Assembly: GCA_009809945.1 (NCBI GenBank)
Contig: WTPW01000363.1
Location: forward strand, 339,162 to 403,161
Length of the DNA stretch: 64,000 nt
Source: Gigaspora margarita
Lineage: Eukaryota > Glomeromycota > Glomeromycetes > Diversisporales > Gigasporaceae
Reading direction: 5' to 3'
Within the stretch, counting starts at the first letter, position 1; each line of letters opens with the position of its first letter. Shown here piece after piece: positions 34,363 through 45,667 of the stretch. The notes below the pieces were generated by a model. It was not told where the DNA came from, did not search any database, and saw nothing but the letters and a program-made list of their open reading frames with translations. A program made the position numbers and the translations under genes.

Positions 34363-35721
34363 TATGCAGTATGTAGTTGGCTTGTATTGGAATTATTGTA
34401 ATTTCTATTGTAAAAAATTCTGTTATATAACTTATTCTGGTGTGTAGTTAAGGTTGAGTTAATTTACCGTGAGCTACTATAAAAAATATTGTTAAGAACT
34501 CATTTGCTATTCTGTTAACACATGGTTTATGGTTAAGGTTAAGTTAACTTGCATTGAAATAATGTAATTTTTATAATAAGGCACTGTAAAAAATTCTGTT
34601 ACAGAGCTTGGTGCTATGTTGAGATATATTGTATTAGAACTATCATGTTTTCTATTATGAGTTGCTATAAAAAATTCTGGTACAGAACTTGCTATTCCAA
34701 TAACACAATATGTGATTAAAGTTAATTTGCATTAAATTATTATAATTTCCATTGTAAGCAACATGCTACAGAACTTACTTGATATTCTGGTAATGCAATA
34801 TGCGGTTAAAGTTGAGATGGTTTTATTCAAATTATCGTAATTTATCCAAGAGTTTTTGTAAAAATTTCTTATTTGTTATTCTAGAGACATGTAATTAAAA
34901 TTGAGTTAGTTTACATTGTAAGCTGCTATAAAAAACTCTGGTACAAAATCTACTTGCTACTCTGGTAACAGAAAGTATATAGTTAAGATTAATTACATTG
35001 TAAAATTAATGCAAAAAAACACGGAACTCACTTGCTATTCTGTAACAAAATATGTAATTGAAGTTGAGTTGGTTTTAGTTAAATGTTCTATTAAGAGTTA
35101 CTATAAAATTCTGTTACAGAACTTACTAACTGTTCTCATAACACATAGTGTTGGTTAGATTGAAGTAGTTTGCATTATAGGTTACTGTAAAAAAATTATT
35201 ATAGAACTTACTTGCTATATTGGTAACACACAGTATATAATTAAAGTTGAGTTAATTTGCATTAAAATTATTATGAAATTCTATTATTAGTTACTTAAAA
35301 ACTTTTGTTACAGAACTTACTTGCTAGGTTGCATTAGAATTATCACAATTTCTATTATAAGGTAACATCACTAACACAATATGTAGAATAATTTGCATTG
35401 TTATGATAAAAAAATTATTTATAAACTTACATGCTATTCTATTGACACACAGGATGTAATTAAGGTTGAGTTAGTTTTCATTAGAACTATTATGTATTAT
35501 ATCATGAGTTATTATAGAACTTATTCGCTATTCTAGTAATACATAGTATATAGCTAAGATTGCATTAGAATTGTCATGTTCCTATTATAGGTTACTATAA
35601 AATTATATTACAGAACTTACTTATTATTTCAGTGGCATTTAGAATACTATTAAGGTAGAGTTAGTTTACATCAAAATATTATTGTCCAAAGTGTAGTGAG
35701 GATTTATATATACATGTAAAA

Positions 35722-36022
35722 TTGAAAAATGTCCATCTGTCCAGCACGTGACTTGTTGGTGATTGGCTGTTATGGTCCACACTAGACCTTTGATTTGAAA
35801 AATGTCCGTCTGTCCAGCACGTGACTTGTTGGTGATTGGCTGCTATGGTCCACACTAGACCTTATATTTGAAAAACGTCTGTCTGTCCAGCACGTGACTT
35901 CGTGACTTATTGGTGATTGGCTGTTATGGTCCACACTAGACCTTTGATTTGAAAAATGTCCATCTGTCTACCATGTGACTATACTGTGATTGGTTATTAC
36001 GGACCATACTAGACTTCTAATT
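35722..36022. repeat. 73-bp tandem repeat, 4 copies, with E-box and CCAAT motifs
   Basis: Copies begin TTGAAAAATGTCCRTCTGTC at 35722, 35795, 35868 and 35949. The third has an 8-bp internal duplication (GTGACTTC). Copies 1-3 contain CACGTGAC (copy 4 has CATGTGAC), and every copy contains TGATTGG (an inverted CCAAT). Less AT-rich than the satellite around it. Confidence 0.92.
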
Positions 36023-36469
36023 ATTATTTATACATATTTGCTTCGGACTCGCAACAGTTCCTGTTAACCTAGTTTATTATGAGTTATGGTAAAAAATTTC
36101 TGTGTCCCTATTCTGGTACAGCATTGAATTGAATTGAGTTAGTTTGAATTTAATTTATCATAATTTTTATCATGATATTTTGTAAAAAATATTGTTACAC
36201 CAATTTGATGACACACATGAGTTATAGTTTTGTATTAGAATTACTGTGAAAAAATCCTGCCACAGAGCTTACTCACCACTCTGATAACATACAGTACATA
36301 ATTTAGTTTGTGTTGAAATTATTGTAAAAAAATTCTGTTATATAACTTACATACTATTCAATGACACAATATGCAATTATAGTTAAATTAGTTAGTATTA
36401 GGATTATCATGTTTTTTATTGTGAGTTAACTATAAAATATTGTTACAGTACTTACTCGCTATTCTGTTA

Positions 36470-38256
36470 TATCAGCAAATTTATAATAGCGTAATCTTAC
36501 GTAAGATATTACGAACTGTAATATAAGCAAAATATTATGTAATATATTTCGAAATATTTCAAATTATCAAATTTTCGAAATATTACGAAAGTAATTTTGA
36601 AATATTTCGAAATAGGTTAACGAAATATTTTGATCCCTTTCAAAATAATTAAGGACTAGGAAACCAAGCTGGATCAGGATNAGTAGGTCTGTAACCTGGA
36701 TCGCGAATTAGACTGATTTTTCGAAATAGTTTGAAATAATTCGATGATATTCAAATTCTGTACTACAAGATCAGATTAGATCTTTTGTTTATAATTAGAT
36801 CTTCTATTTTTTTTCTTACACTTTTTTGTTTTTATTTCGTTTCATTTTTTATTTTCGTTTCATTTTTTGTTTTCGTTTCNTTTTTTTGNTTTCATTTTTA
36901 TTTTTAATTTTTTTTTAATTATTTTTTATTTCGGCACTTTTACAAGACACCTTTGCAAGAAGATATACAACATTTCGAAACCTTTCGCATGTCTACTCAG
37001 ACTTCCGACATAATCAAGAACACCAAGAACGCTTCTTTAGAGAATGATTTAGTTAGGCGCAAGTTTTCGCAAGTTTTCGCATGGTTTTGCAAGTTTGTGC
37101 AAGTTTTTGCAAGGTTTCGCGTCATTTATTTTTTTGTTTCATGTTTTTTGTTTTTGTTTTTTTTTGTTTTATTTTAAATTTTTTTTTATTATTATATTTC
37201 GGCACTTTGCGAGAACAGAACCCTTACTTCCTGGCACTTTGCACAAAAAACAACCCAGACTTTTTCAGTACTTTGCGACTTTTTTGGCATTTTGCAAGAA
37301 CATTAACACGACTTTTGCAATTTCTGAATTTACAAGAATGCAAACTCTTATGAAGATTTGGGGCTTCGTTTATTTTTTTTTATTAGTTTGCTTACACTTT
37401 TTGTTTTTTTGTTTTTTTTTTACTTATTTTTTTAAATTTTATTTTAGTTATTCCTAACTTCTTCGAAACTTTGCAACTTTCCTCGGCAATTTGCAAGAAC
37501 CAACACTTCTAAGAAATGTTTTTATTTTGAAGTTTTTAGAAAAAGAGTGCGAAATGAAGTTTATAGCCAAAACAAAAGAAGTAGTCAAAGTGAAGACAAT
37601 AGAAAACAAAGAAGCGAAGATAATAACTAACTGTGGGTGAGCGAAAATAAGTGTGTAGGGCTAGTTTTTTGTATATAGTGATAGAATTAGAAGCGAAGAA
37701 GTGCGAAAGTATTTAAAATAATATATAATAATGTAAAAATAATACTGTAAAAATGTATAATAATTAAAATATAATATATAATATAATATGTATAATATAT
37801 AATAATAATAAATAAAAAAATAATAATAAATAAAAAAATGTAAAATTTTATAATAAATTGCAAAACCTTGCGAAATAAAGCGAAAACCTGTAAAAAAGCA
37901 TGATTATGTGAATATGTATATCGTTTATTTATTTTTTAAAATTTTGCAAAAATTTGCCAAATATTGCGAAACAATGCGAAATGATCCAAAATATTGTGAA
38001 ACAATGCGAAAATATCAAAATATTACCTCCTGCACGCATTAGTTTATTGATCTGCATGAGTACGCAACCCCTGTGGGGGAGGTAATTTGCATTTTTTTTT
38101 ATTTGGTATATTTCAAAATATTTCGAAATAATAACCGTAATATTACCGTAATCTAACGTAATATATTACGTAATACACCGTAACGATCGTAAGATTTTTG
38201 TAATATTATGGGCCATAATATCTTACGTAAGATTACGTATATATAATTCGCTGATG
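36470..38256. mobile_element. TIR/foldback element, copy 2, TA target site
   Basis: Ends TATCAGCAAATTTATAATAG and the reverse complement of TATATAATTCGCTGATG, flanked by TA. The subterminal palindrome CTTACGTAAGATATTACG and many GAAATATTTCGAAATATTTC words occur. It is a shorter homologue of 23709-27159 in inverse orientation, inserted in satellite B. The middle contains degenerate GCACTTTGCGAGAACAGAAC units resembling the ALCKNTTL codons of the F-box/LRR family. A single N lies at 36681. Confidence 0.85.
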
Positions 38257-39265
38257 TAATATACAGCATATAGTTAAAATTGAGTTTGTTTGCATTAGAA
38301 TTATTGTAATTTCTATTGAGAGTTACTATAAAAAACTCTGTTATAGTATTTACTATTCTGGTAATACACAATATGTAGATAATTTGTATTAAAATTATTA
38401 TGTTTTTTAGTGTGGGTTATTGTAAAAAAATTGGTATAGAACTTACTCACTATGCACAGTAACTGTTTAAGGGTGAGTTAGTTTGTATTGGAATTAATCT
38501 AAATTTTCAACATAAATTACTATAAAAAATTCTCTTATAGAACTTGCACTTAGTAATACACAGTATGTGGTTGACTTAGTTTGAATTAGAATTATCATAA
38601 TTTCTATTGTGGTTTACTATAAAAAATTATATTCACTATTCTAGTGACACATACAGTAGTATATAGTTAAGGTTGAGTTGGTTTGTATTGAAATTATCAT
38701 GATTTCTATTGTGAATTACTATAAAAAATTCAAGTTATAGAACTTACTTTCCAGTAACACATAATATGAGTTAGTTTGCATTAGAATTATTGGTATCTGT
38801 AAAAAATTATTACAAAATTTACTTGCTATTCCAGTGACACACAGTAAGTAGTTAAAGTTAAGTTAGCTTGTATTAGAATTATCGTGATTCTAATATGAAT
38901 TAGTGTAAACAATTCTTGATATTCTAGTAATACATAGCATGTAGTTGGGTTAGTTTGTATTTAAATTATTATGAATTCTATCGTAAGTTAATACAAAAAA
39001 TTGTTACAGAACTTACTATTTTAGTGACACACAATATGTGATTAAGGTGAGTTAGTTTGCTTCATAAAAAAGGTTTGTAACAGAGCTTATTCATTATTTT
39101 AGTGAAACTATATAGTTAAGTTAATTTGTATTAGAATTATTGTGATTTATTTTATAAGTTAATATAAAAAAATTATTACAGAACTTAACTCTATATTATG
39201 GTAACACATAATATGTAGTTAAGGTTGGCAATAAAATTATTATGATTTCTAATATGTGTTACTGT
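38257..39265. repeat. Satellite B, block 2
   Basis: Nine or ten diverged units continuous in phase and orientation with block 1. They show that the foldback element was inserted into one array. Confidence 0.88.
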
Positions 39266-39858
39266 TGTGAGACTGGAAACATGACCTGATGCAGGCACTT
39301 GCCCTCATGCCCCAGGTATTGCTAAATTTAGGCTGGTTGGCCCGAGTTCCATGATTTTTCCAATTTCTCTGATCAGCTCGATATCACTGATCTGGCTGAT
39401 ATTGATAATTGTACGAATATAAATGATTATAATAATATTATAGATTATAATAATATTATAGATAATAATAATAATAATAATATTAAGGAATTTAATGATA
39501 GGAATGATTCTTTCGAGGGGGTATACTTGAAACAATAACTATAAATAAAGGCTGTTTGGCCCTTGGAGGAATGATAATAAAATTCCTACCTTTGTTCTAA
39601 TAAATAACATATACTATTATAAATATTCCTTTATTTGTCTTTAATAAAATAATACAAATACATTTATTCGATACATAATAAACTTATATATTAGTTGAGT
39701 TGCTATTACTATGCCTATTCTGTCTAAATTATACTGAAACTCTGCCCAACCACTCAGCCAAATCTAACACACCTTTTATGACCCTAACGCAATCTAAACT
39801 TTAGTTACATGAAGCATAAACTGACCCATCGATAGACCTGCTGATTTTAGATCTCTCA
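39266..39858. repeat. Left LTR
   Basis: Begins TGTGAGACTGG. Contains an AATAAT-rich tract near 39425-39485, and ACTATAAATAAAGGC, which could supply a polyadenylation signal. Ends near ATCTCTCA. Confidence 0.85.
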
Positions 39859-41219
39859 TTATAGTGGTGACTGTGAAATCTGAAAAGAAAAAAATTAAAT
39901 TAGCAAGGTACTAATGGACCAGTACCATAGACAAGAAAAAGTGACACCTGCACGAACCAATGTACTGAGTCCAAAGCATCAACAATTGAAGCCAATGTAC
40001 CGGCTAGAACTTTTTAGTTGAGAAGGCTGATGAACCGTGCCCAACTAATTAGTCTGTTGGAAGAAAGAAAAAGGAAAATATATCATATGCCCTCCTCAAA
40101 TATATCATAATAAATAAATAAATGAAAAAAAATACTTATTCTAAAGAAGTAACCACGCCGCTCTGTGTTCCAAAAAGTCAGCCGATAGTAAAGAGTTCAG
40201 AAGAGGCATAAAGGAGAAGCCATTGAATTTGGAAAATAGAAAAAAAATGGTATTGTTAGTAGAGATCAGAAAATCAAAGAACTAGACAAAGAATGCACAA
40301 TGTTATTTGTAAAACTTACCCGTGAACAAGCTATCGAGGTCCAATAAATCATCGATAAGGTCTTTAGAAACTGTAATCTCGATGATGAACAAATTCTCCA
40401 GGCCTTGGAATTTGTATTAGATGTAATAAAAAAGTAGTCATGCTTGGCAGAAAATATAGGAAAGACATAATATACTTGCCTCCTTATATAGATGTGCTGA
40501 TAATTGTCATCCTATTTGGAGCCAAAAACATCCTGTAAAGACCAGCATAGAAGAAGTAGTATACCTGGGTGTTGACTTACCAGGTAATAAAGCCTCCACT
40601 ATTATCTATGAGAATAAACGTCCAGTAGGTACCCCTAAAAATTATTCAGAAAAGTTCCACAGAAAAAGGGTGTCGATAACTGAAGTCCTGGAATTGTACT
40701 ATGACCCAGGAGTACCAAGCAAAGATAGTGTTGAAAACAAAACCAAAGAAAAAGAAGAATGAAAGCAAGAGAAAAGCATTAAATTAGGACCAGAGATAGC
40801 TTTGGTAAATCTACTCGATAGTTACCTTGAAGTTTTGGGTACTTGGATATCAAAACTCGGAAAGCCTAAAGAACCCGAATCTCAATCTGAGAATAAAACT
40901 GTGGCCATTCTAAAAAGTAAAAATGAAGAAGAAAAGATGACACACTTTAAAGAAATGAATAAACCAGGGATTGTAAAGACCAGCCACGAAGTATATGAAC
41001 CTCACAAAGAATCTGTGAAAAGAAATCCTAAAGATAACAAGATGAAAAACCTTGGAATAGGACTGAAAGAGAAGAAACCTTTGATACGAGTAATGTTATA
41101 GGATCTGAAGGTTCAACCTTAGACTTGATCAAAAATTTACTTGAGGTAACCTTGGTCGAAGTAGGGTTTGGAAAGTATGAGAACCTGACACCTGATGATC
41201 AAAAATCTGCTGACATGGA

Positions 41220-42250
41220 TCGTCATGGAATATGGAGGTATGCTATCAAAACGAAGTAGGAGTTAAAAAAGACAGAAATAAGGCATCCACTCACTATCAA
41301 AATCCCATTGATATGGGGTCCAATGAAGAGACTTTTGGTCTTGGTCATTGCTGTAGAAGTAAGGTTACAAATACTAATGAATTTTGCCAAAATGGGAGTA
41401 AAAGTGATACAGACAAATGCAAGGCACTTATCCATTATCAAAGATCAACTGACAATAAAAAAGATGGTGAAACAAGTATCGATGCAAAGAATAAAGGAAA
41501 GAGAAATAATACGGAAAGGTATATGAATAATGCAACAATACAAGAAAAGAGAGCAGTAGTGATAACGATCAGTATAAAACACTTACTGAGAAGAACACAT
41601 TGTATGTCTCTTATGAAAGACTGGATAGAAAAAAGAACCTAAGCTGCGCCTGTGAAGTTTGAAAAAAAGGAGTTGAAAAGTTCAATAACGTGGTTAAGAA
41701 GACTGAAAATGAAGATCTAAGTGAACCTGAGAGATACAAACGAAGTACCTTGAATCTCGCCTGTGAAGCCTGGCAAAGGTGGTGGATGAGTTCAAGAGGA
41801 AGATCAAAATTCCATATGAGCTGAAGGACCCTGAAAGACATGAAATAGCTGATGTAGGAGTTAATCTTAATAATGAAGAAACTCTAGAAAAAGACTATGA
41901 AAGACCTACTGAACTGAACCTTGAAAATAAAGAGCAAAAGATAGGACCTGACGAACTCATCGATCGAGAATTGGCTAATTTGAATGAATCTGACAAGAAG
42001 TCCAAGTTGAAAAGATGAACATGATGTGTCCAAAGATTATAAAAGACCTACTGAATCGAGCCTTGACAATAAAGTGAAAAATTTCGAACATTACAATAAA
42101 GGAAAAATCAGATTCGAGAAAGACAAACTTAAGGCACCAATCCATTATCAAGAATCTGCAGATATGGGTTGTGACAATGGAATAAACAACTTTGAACAGT
42201 ACAAAAAGATATTTGGAATTCATAATAAAAATGACGAACACCAAGTGCCT
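41220..42250 (+). other. Sel1-like repeats inside the LTR element
   Basis: Plus-strand segments read as degenerate Sel1 repeats. One begins YQNEVGVKKDRNKASTHYQ and is followed by a G-x-E-x-x-F-x-LGHCC end. A second has DKCKALIHYQRSTD, and a third has EKDKLKAPIHYQESADMG. The family consensus is YxxGxGVxKDxxKAxxYYxxAAxxG. Sel1 repeats are host signalling or adaptor modules, very abundant beside kinases in AM fungi and not a known LTR domain. I infer transduction of host exon sequence. The region is part of a broken element and is not a gene. Confidence 0.65.
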
Positions 42251-42692
42251 GCCCTAGAAGGTCTTAGAAAGCCCACAAATATTGGATAAAAAAATAATTG
42301 AATGCAAGAGAATTATCTACAAGAAAATAGAAATCCTCTGATACTTACTAATATGCTAGTTACGAACTCGACCTTCGATCCAGGAGGAAAGCCTGTGCAA
42401 AAAGAAGAGTTCGATACGATAATCAGATCATACCCCATCTTCTATTACACAATGCTGCAAGTGACGGTTACAGGAGTGAACCAAAATAGCAAGGCCTCTA
42501 TTATGTGCCTGATCAGTTGCCTAATGAAGTCTGTGCGGTTGTGACAGTGCCAATTATCATCCGACTGTCCAAACTGGATCGATAAAATTTTGATTAACCT
42601 CTGACTAAGAATGAAGTTCTAAACCCTGCCCTCGATCCTATACTCTATACGAATTTTTATATCTAGGAGGTATAAAATAAGCCGGGGAGGAA

Positions 42693-43320
42693 TGTGAGAC
42701 CAAAAATGTGACTTGATGCAGGCACTTGTCCTCGTGCCCTGGGTATTGCTAAATTTAGGCTGGCCAGCCAGGTTTCCACAATTTTTCTGATTTTCCCGAT
42801 CAGCTTGATATCACCGATCTGGCTGATATTGATAATTGTGCAAATATAAATGATTATAATAATATTATAAATAATAATATTATTATAGATAATAATAATA
42901 TTATAGATAATAATAATATTATAGATAATAATAATAATATTAATATTAAGGATTTTAATGATAGGATTGATTCTTTCAAGGGGGTATACTTGAAACAATA
43001 ACTATAAATAAAGGCCATTTGGCCCTTGGAGGAATGATAATTAAATTCCCACCTTTACCCTAATAAATCACTTATACTATTATAAATGTTCCTTTATTTG
43101 TCTTTAATAAAATAATACAAATACATTTATTCGATACATAATAAACTTATACATTAGTTGAGTTGCTATTACTACGCCTATTCTGCCTAAATTATACTGA
43201 AACTCTGCCCAACCACTCAGCCAAATCTAATACACCTTTTTCGATCCAAACACAACCTAAACTTCAGTTACATGAAGCATAAACTGACCCATCGATAGAC
43301 CCACTGATTTTAGGTCTCTC
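42693..43320. repeat. Right LTR
   Basis: Begins TGTGAGACC right after the purine tract. Colinear with the left LTR but with a longer ATTATAGATAATAATA tract. The last 105 bp resemble 60010-60115. Confidence 0.87.
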
Positions 43321-44150
43321 CCTGTAAAAATTCTGTTACAGAGCTTCCAGTGACACACAGTATGAGGTTGAATTAGTTTGTAATAGAATTATTATGATTT
43401 CTGCTATAAAAATTGTTACAGAACCTACTACAGTCAGACCTCTATAATTGCATCCTCTATAAATGCACACAAAATTTCCTCTATGGATATTATACTTGCC
43501 GCAAAACTACTCGTCCCAAATTCCAAATCCCAAACCCAAATCCCAAATCCCAATTTTATTATGTTTGGGATTGGGATTTGGGATTTGGGCTTTGGGACAA
43601 TTTTACTATGTTTGGGATTTGCGATTTGGGTGGGATTTTGGGAGTTTGTAGTTTGGGTGGTATGTATAATAGATATACACTATCTCTAAATGAACATTTT
43701 ATTTTGGTGTACATGGTATGTAGTTAAGGTTTAGTTGGCTTGTATTGGAATTATTGTGATTTCTATGTGTATCATAAAAAATTCCACTACAGAACTTGCT
43801 ATTCTGATGACACATAGTTTGCATTGGAATTATTTTTATTCTATCGTGACATACAGTGCTGTAAAAAACTCTGTTACATAACATACAATGTAGTTAAGAT
43901 TGTGTTAATTTTCATTGGAATTATTGTGAGTTCTATTGTGAGTTACTGTAAAAAATTCGGTTACAGAACTTACTTGCTGTAGTTATGGTTGAGTTAATTT
44001 GTATAGAGTTACCATGATTCTATCGCAAGTTACTGTTAAAAATTCCGACAACAGTATGTGGTTAATTTTGAGTTAATCTGCTTTGAAGTTATCGTGAACT
44101 CTATCATGAGCTATTATTAAAATTCTGTTACTTGCCATTCCAGGCAAATG
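43321..44150. repeat. Satellite B, block 3, with inserted MITE end and TTTGGGA repeat
   Basis: Satellite units resume directly after the LTR element. At 43431 CAGTCAGACCTCTATAATTG marks one end of a pogo/Tc1-like MITE. At about 43510-43660 a 7-bp TTTGGGA minisatellite faces its own inverse (CCCAAATCCCAAA, then GGGATTTGGGATTTGGG). The array fades out near 44150. Confidence 0.8.
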
Positions 44151-45309
44151 AATGTCGGGAAAAATTTTAAGGAAAAGACAAATTGCACTATTTTTCAAAA
44201 ATGACCATTAGGGTAAATTTACCAGGTACACATTATTACGGTAATGGATAAAAACAGTAATAAATTCTTAAATTTGAGTTGAAGATGATCAATGCTAGAA
44301 ATGTAGATTATGCTTAGTTAAATGCAAAAAGAAAGTGGCAATGCTATTGGCGAATGACACAGGTTGATGAGTCGAACTAAAAAACTGTAGTATTTGAATT
44401 TGAATATTTTATTGATGATCTTCCAAGTTTTCGTTGATCTTAACAATTATTAATGTTGATCGAACTGATAAAAAAAAAAAATGCGATCATTCCTTCGAAC
44501 CAACCACATTCACAAATATTGAAATACAATGGCTGACGATTTGATCTACAGATTGGTAACGAATGATGGATAACACCAGTTTGGTGATTAGTGCAAATGC
44601 CAAATTATGGAAAGATCTACGCGTAGAAGGGTTGAAGTGAAAAATTGTAGTATTGGATTATTATAAAAGAAAGATCTACGGGTTGATGAGTCGAAATGAA
44701 AATTTGTAATATTGGATAAAAAAAAACTGCTTTTAAAGTTTATTTTTTAAAAAATCGATAGAAATTTTATTACGAAACTGGCTTCGCGGGCGATATGCAT
44801 ATAGTAAAAACTTAGAATTTTTTTAATTGACAGCTATTAGATTTGAACCAATCGTATTTGAGGTCTAGGATAAGGATGTTCTTTTGAAAGTTTGCATGAA
44901 TATCCAAATATTTGAATGCCTTTTTTTTCTCAGTCTCGATATGCTATGAGTAGCGTGATTTACTTTATCTAATCGGAGATGGATATCATGTGTCCGGAAA
45001 TTAGGGCTCTCCATGGTTCTAGGGGTGATCTCGGCATAAATGAATGCCACGTGACTTCGTTCACCGCAGCTTGAAAATCTCTTGTTTTTATGTATCTTTT
45101 TTTTTTATATCGATTTACTACCTAGTGAGTAATATTTATTATAAATTAAAAGATTTAAAATAAAATGATATAAATTTATTACATTTAGATATTGAGCCAG
45201 TATTAAATTTTAACTATGCTGCTGCATTCGCATGATATGCGAATACATGATAAAAATGTTGGTTTGCCCATCTCTAGTCTAATATCTGATATATATACAC
45301 ATCGATATA
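44151..45309. other. Intergenic with a weak internal repeat
   Basis: Three diverged copies of a block of about 50 bp (GTTGATGAGTCGAAATGAAA, TTGTAGTATTGGAT) at 44360, 44620 and 44670. A 61-codon minus-strand frame at 44865-45050 has no recognised domain. No gene supported. Confidence 0.45.
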
Positions 45310-45539
45310 CAGTTGAACATCCCAAAACCGATCCTATTAAAACTGATAACCTGTCAATATGATAAAAAATAAATCCTATCAAAGCTGATAACCTGTCAAA
45401 TATATGATAAAAAATAAATCTACCGAGTCTGTTCCTGCTATAAAAAACTAATAGTTTATAATGATTTCAAATTCGATAAGCTTTCAATACCGATACAGAC
45501 TCTGTCCACCATGCATAACAGTTTGGGGATGTTCAACTG
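45310..45539. mobile_element. CAGTTGAAC MITE, copy 1, TA target site
   Basis: TIRs CAGTTGAACATCCCAAAACC and the reverse complement GTTTGGGGATGTTCAACTG with TA at both sides. Internal tandem AACCTGTCAA and AAAAATAAATC blocks. The CAGT...ACCTCC-type end suits pogo/Tc1-type elements. Other copies are at 52473-52658 and (partial) 19687-19795. Confidence 0.9.
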
Positions 45540-45667
45540 TATATACATACGGCAAGAATTTTCCAAAACATGAATTTTCATTAGTTAATTCATTATAAAA
45601 TTTAACAAAATACCAAATAAAATTTAAATGTACAGTATATGCTATGTAATCATAAAAAATAAAATAA

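Larger units (their letters stand above)
33796..36467. repeat. Satellite B, block 1 (about 100-bp degenerate units)
   Basis: Roughly 20 diverged head-to-tail units. The consensus words are TTACAGAACTTACTTGCTAT, TCTGGTAACACACAGTATGT, AGTTAAGGTTGAGTTAGTTT, GCATTAGAATTATTGTGATT and TCTATTGTGAGTTACTGTAA. A MITE and a separate 73-bp array are embedded. Further blocks of the same satellite lie at 38257-39265, 43321-44150 and, inverted, 54650-55380. Confidence 0.9.
39266..43320. mobile_element. Non-autonomous LTR retrotransposon, broken, with Sel1-like content
   Basis: Two similar LTRs (39266-39858 and 42693-43320) bound an interior of about 2.8 kb. The purine tract GGGGAGGAA lies directly before the right LTR. 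The insertion sits in satellite B, with a near-perfect 5-bp duplication (ACTGT/CCTGT). I see no reverse transcriptase, RNase H or integrase in the interior, so this looks like a large non-autonomous (LARD-like) member of unknown superfamily. The interior carries charged, Gag-like or unrecognised segments and Sel1-like repeats. All frames are interrupted several times. LTRs differ by scattered substitutions and by tract length, suggesting moderate age. Confidence 0.85.

Noticed and set aside
37081-37457. 90- and 120-codon Phe-rich plus-strand frames
   Set aside because: T-rich sequence inside a foldback element. The overlapping frames are equally open, so there is no coding preference.
40802-42544. 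Independent host genes with Sel1 repeats
   Set aside because: The frames lie between two matching LTRs and are interrupted, so they belong to the LTR element rather than to a host gene.
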